Positions 36,201 through 46,130 of a DNA stretch of 64,000 nt are shown piece by piece. The position numbers were made by a program, and so were the translations under genes. Positions within the stretch are counted from its first letter, which is position 1. Each line of letters starts with the position of its first letter. The stretch is from Pycnopodia helianthoides (taxonomy: Eukaryota; Echinodermata; Asteroidea; Forcipulatida; Asteriidae): contig CM063251.1 of assembly GCA_032158295.1 (NCBI GenBank), forward strand, positions 18,291,425-18,355,424, in the 5' to 3' direction. The notes under the pieces are model-generated. The model did not search any database. It saw nothing but the letters and a program-made list of their open reading frames with translations, and was not told the DNA's origin.

Positions 36201-38098
36201 ACATTCACGCATGCGTACAGACGCTGCTGGTTGGCAAACGCCATAGAGTTTGTGGCACAGGGCAGACGCACAACGCGTGTGCGTCACTGCCCATCAGTCC
36301 CATGCAAAAAGCCGGTGTTCACTCGTTTTGCCGACCAGTAGGAGGTCGCACGCGCGATGTTCAATTTGCATATTTCATGGGAAGGGTTCTAATTTGCTGC
36401 CTACCCGAAGGCTAGTTTATTGACCTACTTCACCTGACGTCATCACACGACAAATCTTGCTTGTTTCATTTTGGGAGTCAGTTTCCCTGTGTGTTACTGT
36501 GTGAGGAGTGAGCATGGACCTTATGCATTGACGTCATCAAGCCGCCATCTTAGAGGTGAAACTATGACGAAACAATGAAAAACTCGCAGCTATGTACGCG
36601 CGGCGCATGGATCAGCCAATGAGATATCTTCTTTTGACCTCTAGCCGAGGGCGCCCTACACAATTAATGACGTCGTGTGCATAAGGTCTATTGCAGGGCA
36701 ACGCGCGCGCGTTGACACGCTCGCCATAAACTCTACATACAGTGTGACTCCCAAAATGGCAGACCCATGTGAAGACAGTGCCCTCGTGTGACGTCATAGC
36801 AAGGTGTGTTTACGTACGTGGTTGGGTTTCTGGGCCGAGTCCCATACACTGTGTAGACATGAGCTATAGCCACGCTGCTGTTGGCATCTGGTATATGTGT
36901 TATTAACTGAGAGTAAAGATCAACCTGTTCCGGTGTACCTCCGATTAGGAAAGATGAGTCATCGTCTAAGACGTTAATATCCAGCGACACCCTCCACTAG
37001 ATAAAAATTAAATCCAGAAGAAAAACAAATAAGATTAAAGATGTGGTCATAGATTGGTTTTTGTCAACTTAATGCAGTGATTTATGTGCAAAATTATAAA
37101 GGAAAGATACAACAAAAGTCATATGTGAAAGTTTCAGCAGAGGGTACAGTGTCTACTTTTTGAGAAAGCGTAAAAACTGTCACTGTATTTTTCGCAAGAA
37201 CGTCGCATCCACCCACGTTTGCAAGGTGACAGCGGGTACCGCATCTCTGGCCGCAGCATTCGGGGACGGACACCAACCCTGAGAAACCCTGAGAAATCTG
37301 AGAAACGATTCATGTATGAATCGTTTCTCAGAAGGGAATAACTTTTCTCAAAAAAGTATATTTTTTGAGTATTTACCAATCTGCAAGCCCACCTTTAAGT
37401 GTATAAATATTACTTATAATTTCACGAAACATTCAGCGAGCCTACTTGGTGCTCAACAATTAAATGGTTTGAGAGGGTTGAATGGTAAGCCGTTTTTCTG
37501 CATTCTGAATTTAATCAGTCTTAAACCCAATTTGTCGTCAAATTTGATTTGACCCAGAACCCGAATAGTGACGAAGCTTGTTTAGGTCAGTCCTGCCGTG
37601 ATACCAGATTAATAATTACCCACATCTGAGTGAAACCCAGAATGCAAATTTTATGATTTTTGTAAGTGTTGCTTACCGGCCAGGAGGTGTATGTCGTTAG
37701 AATAGGATTTGATAGACTCCCAACGGAGGAACCAAATGATATGGATTCAGCGTCATTCTGGATCAGTCCTGTTGCCATGGAGTATAAAGATCTTCCACTG
37801 TAAGATAAAAACCACAGTAAAAAGACTAACCAACCCCCAAGGGGATACGTGTGTATCAATTAGTCAGCAGCAGCAGCAACATAACAGCAGCAACAACAAT
37901 GAAAGCAGCAGCAGCAACAGAACAGCATGCAATAGCACAGCAACATCAGCAACAGTAGCAGCAACAACAGCAGCAGCAACAACAGAAAAGCAGCAGCAAC
38001 AACAGCAAAAGAACAGCAACAGAAACAGCAACAGCACCAGCACTAGCAACATCAGTAACAACAACGACAGCAGCAGCAGCAACATAGCAGCAGCAAGC

Positions 38099-38134
<36 letters not shown>

Positions 38135-41100
38135 CACATTAACAGAAACATCAGTAACAACAACGACAGCAGCAGCAGCAACAGTAGCAGCAGCAACAGC
38201 AGCAGCAACAGAGCAACAACAGCAGCAACAACAGCAAAATAACAGCAACAGCAACAGCAACAGACCAGCAACAGCAACAACGACAGCAGCAGCAGCAGCA
38301 TAAAAGTGCGAGTCCAAAACCACGACTTTAAACTATTAGACTGAGGTGTGTTACTCAGGCAATTTAAGGCCAGGTCGGAATTGGCGGCTCCTGCTACGGC
38401 TACGGGTGGATCGCCGCGTCATTGTGCGTTGATGTATAGGACTTCCTTGGCAACACCCTTAGCAACAGCCTTAGTCGTAGCAGCCAATTCGGATACGGCC
38501 AATAGCCGTACAATTCGAAAGTACAATTCAAAATGGCCGATCTTATCAAAACAAAGACGAATACACAGAGGGCGTTCAAAACAACGTGACACGGCCGGTG
38601 TCGTAGGGAAATCTGTCCCCCGGAGATTCTGTCCATCATATGGAAATTAACATGGGCTGAAGGAGGATGATTCAAAAGAGGGCGCTATCGGAAGAAGTTT
38701 GTACCCAGTTCACCGTATGGGGGGACATAATTTCCGGGGGACAGAATCTCCTGCCATACCGGACAAGCCCCTCTGACAAAATGCGGTTACCCATCACACC
38801 ACACAATACGTTCAGTCTACCTCCATGATTGGATGTAGACTGAAGCCCTAGCTAGCTATATAGAACTTTTCTCCTGATTTCGATGATGTTCATACCTGAT
38901 CGAATTTATTCCAATGTCGAGACGAATATCACAAAGATCTGGACTAAAGAGTCTGCAGAAATCACAGCACGCGTTGTCGTATGCCCTGTCGTCTCCTGTG
39001 TATTCCGTTAGTAATAACTCCATAGTGGCATAACCGTTTACTGGTTGTGGTACCTGGGTGTAAATAGACAAAGATATGTCTAAATGAACAGTACTATATT
39101 AAAGATTGTAAAAAAGGGCGACAATAGACCATGTTACCTTTGTTTACAGAGTGGTGACCTTGTACATTCTAATGCGTTTCCCGACAGGCAAGATACTACA
39201 CAGGCCATAGGGAAAAATTTACATTTCGTGTCATAATTTTCACATAAATTTCAAGACTTACAAAAGCAACAGCTGTAAAGCTTTTGAGATGCCCCCTTTC
39301 TTCAAATCAAAAGTTGAGGAAAATCAGACATAAGATTTGTTGTATTCTTCCAATGAGCTGTGTACAAGCCTGTATGAAGTCCGGACTCTGTTGCTCTTTT
39401 GTAAACATGTGATGTCACAGGTCACATGGTCAATAGACCTATTTCAATTTGGAGTATTTTTGACCACCCTAGAGCGTGTGTGAACCAAATTTACGTTTTG
39501 CCAAGCAAGTAAAACGAACTATTTTTCCATCGTTGTTATTATATTATTTCATTTGGCCATGGATACAAGAAAACAATATGCAGTCAGTCAAAACAAGGTA
39601 AATTTGTAAATGTGATGCCACGAAATTCGCAGTTAAAATCGCCCTCATGCGGACAAAAACACGGTCAATTATCAGTCACGTGACATAGCTAAACTCATTG
39701 CAAGGAAAGTTTTGGTGTAACTTCTGGACCATCTCACTAATCATGACATGATCATCGTTGATCAGTTTGCTTTTCTTAAAGATCATTCGTCATACTCTAG
39801 TTTGCATCGTTTTACTGACGATTTATACGAAGCATTCATCGAAATTAGTGGCTCCTGTTTCTTGCTTATGGTGGCCCTGAAGGGACATCGAACATATCTA
39901 TTTACGTAAATATTCACGATTTATGCCGTGTCGTGAATATTTACGTAAATATTTACGCGAATATTTTTGATTTGGGGCACAAGTCGTGGACATTTACGTA
40001 TTAAGTATTTACGTATTTATAAGTATGCATGTTCGATGACCTTTCAGAGCCACCATAGTAAATGTTTTGATACCATTGACCATGATCTTTTACAGTTCAA
40101 ATCTAGTAAGTATGGTGTGTTAAACAATGCTCATAGCAACTATAGGAAACAACCGTTAGATTGTTGTCAACTCAACCAACCGTCTTCGTCAACATACTTT
40201 CAACTTTATCTCAGGCAACCACCAATGGTATTTGTACATTACTTAAAGATAACGGTTGAATTGTATAGAAATACATTGCGTTCTGGCAAAACATATCAGC
40301 AACAAAACACCACCTAGTGTTTCCTTAAAGACACTGGACACCTTTGGTAATTGTCAAAGACCAGTCTTCTCACTTGGTGTATCTCAACATATGCACAAAA
40401 TAACGAACCTGTGAAATTTTTAACTCAATTGGTCGTCGAAGTTGCGAGATAATAATGGAAGAAAAAACACCCTTGTCACACGAAGTTGTATGCTTTCAGA
40501 TGCTTGATTAAAATAACAAACCTGTGAAAATTTGAACTCAATTGGTCGTCGAAGTTGCAAGATAATAATGAAAGAAAAAACACCCTTGTCACACGAAGTT
40601 GTATGCTTTCAGATGCTTGATTTCGTGAGGTCTCAAAATCAATTCAAATAAATTACTTCTTTCTCAAAAACTACGTTACTTCAGAGGGAGCCGTTTCTCA
40701 CAATGTTTTATACTATCAATAGCTCCCCATTGCTCGTTACCAAGTAAGTTTTTATGCTAACAATTATTTTGAGTAATTACCAATAGTGTCCACAGTGCCT
40801 TTAAGAGTAATAAGGTCGTCTCTATATCAGTGAACGTGTTTCTATTATTTACATTATTCAGGGTCGTCTCCACGGTGGTGTTGGTTAAAGGTAGGGTCTT
40901 ACATTGATAATGACCCATAAAAGAAACTGTGTATATATAATTTGTATGCGAAAGCCTACTTGTTATAAAGACGGTAATTGTAGTGAGCATACTGCGAAAT
41001 TATTTCGTCTGAAGTGCCCCCGTTGATTGGAAATCAACAAAAGCGTCGACAAATGTTGAATCTCCAAAGATCGCCAGCAGGCGACGTTTGGAAACTTCCG

Positions 41101-42603
41101 TGGTTACCGTTTGAATTGTTCCCTTAATACGGCAAGAGATGTAATTTGTACTCGTTGTCACCTCACTGTAAAACGTGGTGGATTCGACGTTTTTAGTGAA
41201 CCGTGTCAGTGAATGCAATTTTTGACTACAGTTGGCACTGTGTTCAACTGAAACTTTCACAGGTGACTTTTATTGTATCTTTCTTTATAGTTTTGCCTAT
41301 AAGTCAGCATTACGTTGACAAAGAACCAAACCATGACCCTATACATTTAAACTTAGAGGACAACAGAGAAGCTCGTAATAATACGTACAAGTTGCAACTT
41401 TGAAAAGAGTGCAAAGAACAAGAACATTCGTTTAAAGGAACATTACAGAAATGGTAAGACAAAAACTTGTAAAATAAACTTTTTGATCACAGATTTACAT
41501 AAAACTTACACGGTCTAATGATGATGATAGTAGAAAACATCCCTTGAAATATTTCTGTCTGAAATGCCACATTTGATGAGAAATTAATAAACTAATTTTC
41601 CGATTGGAGTTTGTCGCTCAGTGAGCGTTTTATTCATTTGTTGAATCTATATGAATTCATGCAAATGTGTAATCGGTTTTTCACTATTTTCTCGTGACCC
41701 AGATGGCCGATCGATCTCAAACTTCTACAGGTTTGTCAGTTTATGTATATGGTGGATTACATAAAGTGCTTACACTGCCAGAAACTGTTTTGTTAGCAAA
41801 AACCAATTCTGTAATGTTCATTTAATGAAAATTTGATGTCAACGAAAAGCATTTTTTTAAGAGGTCTAGAACTATCCTCTCTTCGTTTATAAACGGCTCT
41901 TCGCAATGCGTTTTTGCATGAACACGATTCAAGACCCAATTGAACATGAGTTCGTTTTATATCCATGATTAATAAAATTATTGCAAACAAGTTTGCCTTT
42001 TGAAACATTCTTTTTTTGATGACCGTTTAACCCCAAAATAGAAGAACGATTGAATTTTTTTTTTTAATATTACGCTAAATTAAAAGAGGGCAAATCTCTC
42101 TCCACATTTTACCTACTTTTTTGAAGCAAAGGCTTAATATTCGTCGTTAGTAGCTAACCAGAGGCAAGTAAAAATGATTTTGGCAGCTGAGCTTAATTTG
42201 TACAACGTTAGTTGTAGGTGTCAGTGAAAAATAGTTTCGTCTCCAATAATGACTATTTCATGTTTGCATACGCGCTTATAATGTCCATTTATAAGGCAAT
42301 GGAATTTAAATAATACATGAAACGGTTTAATTTTGTTTTCCTCGATGACGTCTGCACATATTGAATAAATTAAATCCAACTTCCTCTTGCAACAATTTTC
42401 TAGACATTTGGTAGTAACATTGATATAATAAGCACAATTTGATCTGCAAGACCTATACCTGCAATATTCAAGTGTAAATAATTGATGTTCAAACAATGCT
42501 TCGAACTCCCTACCACCATGTTGTTTTCTTTTGCGTATTTGAAACTTACCTTCGCCACCAAGATACCTGCAAGGTAGAAAAGACCTATCCAACATCTCAT
42601 CAT
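24298..42603 (-). CDS. DSL-family (Delta/Jagged-like) transmembrane protein with ~64 EGF repeats
   Basis: Ten exons: 42603-42550 (signal peptide [18 protein letters not shown]), 39053-38896, 37797-37677, 36996-36818, 35696-28387, 28075-27909, 26908-26734, 26251-26092, 25936-25848 and 24427-24298 (TAA). Phases agree at every junction (0,2,0,2,2,1,2,0,2). Exons 2-4 form an MNNL-like head ([29 protein letters not shown]). Exon 5 opens with a DSL domain, cysteine spacing C8C3C11C8C10C ([32 protein letters not shown]), then ~62 EGFs. Two more EGFs straddle exons 5-6 and fill exon 6. An acidic juxtamembrane stretch, one TM ([20 protein letters not shown]) and a 43-residue tail ending EETV follow. 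Predicted size is ~2,850 residues. Known DSL proteins are Notch ligands; Delta has ~8 EGFs and Jagged ~16, so ~64 is far outside the usual range. Frame breaks at ~35610, ~35373 and throughout 30.08-31.43 kb look like assembly indels. Intron 6 starts with a GC donor (AG|GCAAGT). Confidence 0.88.
25040..25250. repeat. Interspersed repeat, copy 1
   Basis: 'ataagcatcctcgtcccc', 'ttgctat', 'tttttatttcaag' and 'aatagtcttcgtt' occur in the same order at 53600-53800. It lies in the last intron of the DSL gene. Confidence 0.55.
25290..25820 (+). repeat. LINE 3' fragment (reverse transcriptase C-terminus and 3'UTR)
   Basis: The translation [20 protein letters not shown], then [15 protein letters not shown] and [10 protein letters not shown], matches the typical C-terminus of CR1/Jockey-type ORF2. 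About 300 bp further on is a LINE-like 3' end, 'ggatgatgcctccatgtgca', then 'aaataaatgttatattg'. It lies in the last intron of the DSL gene on the opposite strand. Confidence 0.7.
25848..25936 (-). other. Transmembrane exon of the DSL gene
   Basis: AG|ACATGG...TGCAG|GTAAGG. It encodes [20 protein letters not shown] and MSIPVYLVC, a single hydrophobic segment followed in the next exon by the basic stop-transfer RAKKRKQK. This places the EGF array outside the cell. Confidence 0.85.
27386..27547. mobile_element. Palindromic MITE (162 bp)
   Basis: GGGGTCGATTTCACAAAACT at the left is mirrored by AGTTTTGTGAAATCGACCCC-like sequence at the right, with internal 'aggactagtcctaagttagg' motifs. The whole element folds on itself. 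It lies in intron 6 of the DSL gene. Confidence 0.85.
28387..35696 (-). other. 7.3 kb exon encoding DSL domain and ~62 EGF domains
   Basis: It opens at AG|GTTGGATTTTGAAGTC and closes at ACATTCAG|GTAATG. In order it holds the DSL domain, seven diverse EGFs, the 228-bp two-EGF array (23 A-type and 22 B-type EGFs), then ten complete diverse EGFs and the start of another that is finished in exon 6. Most EGFs follow the calcium-binding pattern DIDEC...PC.NGATC. In most EGF-rich animal genes EGFs are encoded by one or a few exons each, so a single exon this long is unusual. The net length is not a multiple of three as required, consistent with the indels described. Confidence 0.8.
29600..34740 (-). 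repeat. 228-bp tandem array (two EGF domains per unit, ~22.5 units)
   Basis: Equivalent positions recur exactly every 228 bases from 34688 down to 31724, then with small slips to 29674. Each unit encodes an A-type EGF ([14 protein letters not shown]) and a B-type EGF ([14 protein letters not shown]). Variants are few: [18 protein letters not shown] or [15 protein letters not shown] or CSKDID; DEFICSC, DEFTCSC, DDFICSC or KEFTCSC. The near identity indicates recent expansion or homogenisation by unequal exchange. Confidence 0.92.
36172..36395. repeat. Inverted-repeat element in the DSL gene
   Basis: 'tagacccttcccatgaaaat' at the left is mirrored by 'atttcatgggaagggttcta' at the right. It lies in the intron between exons 4 and 5. 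Confidence 0.65.
36508..36696. mobile_element. Palindromic MITE with TGACGTCA-like ends, copy 1
   Basis: 'gaccttatgcattgacgtca' and 'tgacgtcgtgtgcataaggt' form the ends; 'gcgccctac', 'gacctctag' and 'catcttagaggt' lie within. A second copy in opposite orientation lies at 55090-55275. Confidence 0.75.
37862..38303 (+). repeat. CAR (CAG/CAA) trinucleotide tract, ~440 bp
   Basis: An interrupted (CAG)(CAA) microsatellite in intron 2 of the DSL gene, starting 65 bases before the exon 3 acceptor as read on the minus strand. All six frames are partly open because of the 3-base period, giving poly-S/N/Q or poly-L/A peptides that are not genes. Confidence 0.95.
38590..38770. repeat. Inverted-repeat element
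   Basis: 'ggtgtcgtagggaaatctgt', then 'cccccgg', is mirrored by 'ccgggggacagaatctcctg', then 'ccataccgg'. Related sequence ('agattctgtccccc', 'agcgccctcttttga') occurs near 61165-61250. It lies in intron 2 of the DSL gene. Confidence 0.55.
39725..40175 (+). repeat. LINE reverse transcriptase fragment, split by a MITE
   Basis: Before the break: [20 protein letters not shown], then [18 protein letters not shown]. After it: [20 protein letters not shown]. These are the QFGFRKSHST and KAFDTVDH regions of CR1/Rex-type reverse transcriptases, normally continuous. The gap is exactly a palindromic insertion at 39868-40058. It lies in intron 1 of the DSL gene. Confidence 0.75.
39868..40058. mobile_element. 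Palindromic MITE inserted in a LINE
   Basis: 'atggtggccctgaagggaca', then 'tcgaacata', at the left is mirrored by 'tatgcatgttcgatgacctt', then 'tcagagccaccat', at the right. The interior is built of 'atttacgtaaatatt' blocks. TA lies on both flanks. Confidence 0.75.
40325..40804 (+). mobile_element. TTAA MITE, family 2, with internal duplication
   Basis: TTAAAGACACTGGACACC to GTGTCCACAGTGCCTTTAA. A segment of about 110 bp ('aacctgtgaaa...ttgatt', about 40405-40620) occurs twice in tandem, making this copy longer than the other two. It lies in DSL intron 1. Confidence 0.85.
41432..41825 (+). mobile_element. TTAA MITE, family 1
   Basis: Ends TTAA-AGGAACATTACAGAA and TTCTGTAATGTTCA-TTTAA, with the shared body 'cttacacggtctaatgatga' and 'gacccagatggccgatcgat'. 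It lies in DSL intron 1. Confidence 0.88.
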
Positions 42604-43198
42604 TTAAAAAATGTAATCCTCATAGAGGATGAATACCACATGGAAGAAACTGGAGCCACCGAAAGTGGAGTTGAAAGCGTCTTTAGTTATAACCTCAATG
42701 ACCAACTTTTAAACTGATGCACGCCTGTTTGTTTTGCAATAGAGGAGCGTTCTTATCAATGTAGGATTAGGCCTAGCTTGCTATGATACGTTGATACTAT
42801 TCAGGGACTAATAATCTTATCAGTCTGTTTTGGTGATAAAGACAACTGGTCATTCCAAGAACTGTAAACAAACTCAAGCGATCGTCTCAAAACTGAGAAA
42901 TAAAGTCATGATTATTGTTACCTTGTTTTATGTAATGTATGACTACATGTTGTGCTCCACATTGTTGTATCAATTTAGCTGGATAAAATTCAAATGACGC
43001 ACAACGAAATTATTTGTTGCGGTAGTTTACACAAAAGGACTGTGCAATCCATGACAATCCCGGTTTAAAAGTATGACAACTCCCCTTCACCTAAACATAA
43101 TTTTTTATCACTGAAAGGCACACCAACAGCTTTTTCCTTTCCAAAGTTTATATGAATGGTGGCACCATCGTCAACATTGTTTTATACATGTTCTTAGA
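42604..43198. other. Upstream flank of the DSL gene
   Basis: Presumed 5'UTR and promoter side of the minus-strand DSL gene. No recognisable TATA box or other gene was seen; only short open frames are present. Confidence 0.4.
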
Positions 43199-43825
43199 AC
43201 TTAGATAAAGGATGAAGGATGAAGGATGAAGAATGAAGATGAAGGATGAATGGTGAAGGATGAATGATGAAAGATGAAGAAGGATGACGGCTGACGGCTG
43301 AATGATTAAGGATGAGGGGTGAAGGATGAAGGATGAAGGATGCAGGATGGAGGGTTGAGGATGAAGGATGGAGGATGGAGGGTAGAGGGTGGAGGTGGGA
43401 GGATGAAGGTTGGGGATGAAAGAGGAAGGATGAAGGATGAGGGATGAAAGATAAAGGGTAAAGGATGAGAATGAAGGATGAAGGTGAGAGGATGAAAAAC
43501 GAAGAACGAAGAACAACAAACGAAAAAAGAAGAACGAAGAAAAAACAGAACGAAGGACGAAGGACGAAGAACGAAGAGCAAAGAACAAAGAACAAAGAAT
43601 GAAGAACGAAGAAAGAACGAAGAACAAACAACAACAAAGACAGATGAACGAAGAAAGAAGAACAAAGAACGAAGAACGAAGAGCCAAGAACAAAGAACGA
43701 AGAACGAAGAAAGAAGACAAATAACGAAGAGCCAAGAACAAAGAACGAAGAATGAAGAACGAAGATCCAAGAACAAAGAACGGAGAATGAAGAATGAAGA
43801 ACGAAGAGCGAAGAAGGATGGAAAA
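43199..43825 (+). repeat. Purine-rich heptamer minisatellite
   Basis: The left half is built of 'gaaggat' units and the right half of 'acgaaga/caaagaa' units, so one strand is almost pure purine over about 620 bp. The long open frames across it (poly-SSFF types) are by-products of the repeat. Confidence 0.95.
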
Positions 43826-44875
43826 TCTAACTTCTTTATCAACCACCAACTCGAAAATCACTTGCGCAAGATGTAGAAATACATATTAATATGACTTTTA
43901 CGCCAGTCTATGTTATTCGGAAACTACTGACGTAGCACTAAATTATGACCACACTACTTCATAAAAGCCGACCTGCTAATGAGTGCAGATAACGTAATGG
44001 GGTGTGGGTCTAAGTGACGTTGCAAGTTCTGAGGTCGGATGGTTCTCGGTTGAAAAGATGAAAAAATTCCTTTCCAAACATAATATCAGTCAGTTAATAC
44101 ATAGGCTATCGTTTTATCCTACTGTCTAAGCTACGTTTGGCAACATCAGAAGCTTTGTTCGAAAAGATTTCAGAAGGAATCAAGAGGAATCAAAGACAAG
44201 TAGACGGGTGCCATCCCGACTATACAAACAAACCTCAACTGCCCATTGTCTTATTCGACAGAAAAACCTAAATCGGCGAAACAACTCATGTTTATATTTT
44301 AGATTTTGATAGAAATCTTATTGCTGGTAATCGCTGGTTTTACGATAACAATAATGATGATCATGGGGGGCACATCCAGCTTGGCGCTTCAATCAAAGTT
44401 GATATCAATTGATTAATTAAAGATTAATTCTTTTTGCCGATATCACTTTGATAATTGATATGTGAATGGGCTTTTCATGGATTAACACGAAGTCAATGTC
44501 AACATTGATAGTGCGGCACAGGGTAAAGTACAAACTAGCAGGAGTTGCTATTAGTGTTAGGGCGAATCAACATAGGAAAGCATGAGTAAAAGCAGGGGTT
44601 GTTGACAAAATAATTAGTTTCTCCGTTTAACATTCAAAGAAAATGAAGCGAAACGACACGGTCGAACACAAATTTAGAACATAGACTCTGGCGAACTCAA
44701 AGTGCTTTTGAGGTTTTTCCCGATTAACGTATAAGCCAATGAGGCGCGTTTAGGTTGAGTGTGAGGCGGTGGAGTATTGGAACCATGGAGCTATATATAG
44801 CTCTATGGTTAGAACTCTCTAGTTTTTCATGGTTGCCACCGAGGCAACTTTCAAACCTTCGTACCACAGTAGACA

Positions 44876-46130
44876 GATATTCCACAACCGTTGAGACAGA
44901 TATTCCACAACCGTTGAGACAGATATTCTACAACCGTTGAGACAGATATTCTACAACCGTTGAGACAGATATTCCACAACCGTTGAGACAGATATTCTAC
45001 AACCATTGAGACAGATATTCCACAACCGTTGAGACAGATATTCCACAACCGTTGAGACAGATATTCCACAACCATTTAGACAGATATTCCACAACCATTG
45101 AGACAGATATTCCACAACTATTGAGACAGATATTCCACAACCATTGAGACAGATATTCCACAACCGTTGAGACAGATATTCCAAACCGTTGAGACAGATA
45201 TTCCAAACCTTGAGACAGATATTCCACAACCATTGAGACAGATATTCTGCAACCATTGAGACAGATATTCCACAAACCATTGAGACAAATATTCTCACAA
45301 CCGTTGAGACAGATATTCTGCAACCATTGAGACAGATATTCCACAAGCATTGAGACAATATTCCACAACCGTTGAGACAGATATTCCACAACCGTTGAGA
45401 CAGATATTCCACAACCGTTGAGACAGATATTCCACAACCGTTGAGAAAGATATTCCAACGTTGAGACAGATATTCCACAACTATTGAGACAGATATTCAC
45501 AACCATTAAAGGAACATTACAGAATTGGTAGGAAAAAAACTTGTAAAATATACTTTTTGATCACAGATTTACATAAAACTTACACGGTCTAATGATGATG
45601 ATAGTAGAAAACATTCCTTGAAATATTTCTGTCTGAAATGCCATATTTGATGAGAAATGAATAAACTAACTTTCTGATAGGAGTTTATCGCTCAGTGAGC
45701 ATTTTATTCATTTGTTGAATCTATATGATTTCATGCAAATGTGTAATCGGTTTTTCACTATTTTCTCGTGACCCAGATGGCCGATCGATCTCAAAATTCT
45801 ACAGGTTTGTCAGTTTATGTATATGGTGGATTACATAAAGTACTTACATTGCCAGCAACTGTTTTGTTAGCAAAACCGATTCTGTAATGTTCCTTTAAGA
45901 CAGATATTCCACAACAATTGAGACAGATATTCTACAACCGTTGAGAAAGATATTTCACAACCATTAAGACAGATATTCCACAACTATTGAGACAGATATT
46001 CCACAACCGTTGAGACAGATATTCACCAACCAACCATTGAGACAGATATTCCACAACCTTGAGACAGATATTCCACGACCTCTGAGACAGATATTCCACA
46101 ACCGCTGAGACAGATATTTCACAACTAGTT
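44876..46130 (+). repeat. 23-bp minisatellite interrupted by a MITE
   Basis: About 28 copies of 'gagacagatattccacaacc' plus 'gtt' run from 44876 to 45505. They resume at 45899 for about ten more copies to 46130. The break is exactly a family 1 TTAA MITE at 45506-45898. Confidence 0.95.
45506..45898 (+). mobile_element. TTAA MITE, family 1, inside the 23-bp array
   Basis: TTAA-AGGAACATTACAGAATTGGT at the left; ATTCTGTAATGTTCCT-TTAA at the right. Both flanks are minisatellite ('cacaacca' | 'gacagatattcc'). An equivalent unbroken site 'cacaaccattaagacag' is present at about 45957. Confidence 0.93.

Noticed and set aside
37709..38323. Poly-Q/S/N, poly-L and poly-C/A ORFs
   Set aside because: They are translations of the CAG/CAA microsatellite in a DSL intron.
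41000..41260. 86-codon minus-strand ORF in DSL intron 1
   Set aside because: It looks mildly coding-like, but has no splice sites that fit the phase of neighbouring DSL exons, and exon 1 joins exon 2 correctly without it.
43148..43861. 147-237 codon ORFs rich in S, F and L
   Set aside because: They are translations of the purine-rich heptamer array.
44851..45506. ORFs of 61-175 codons with the period EYLSQRLWNICLNGCGISVS
   Set aside because: They are products of the 23-bp minisatellite, which keeps three frames open in rotation.
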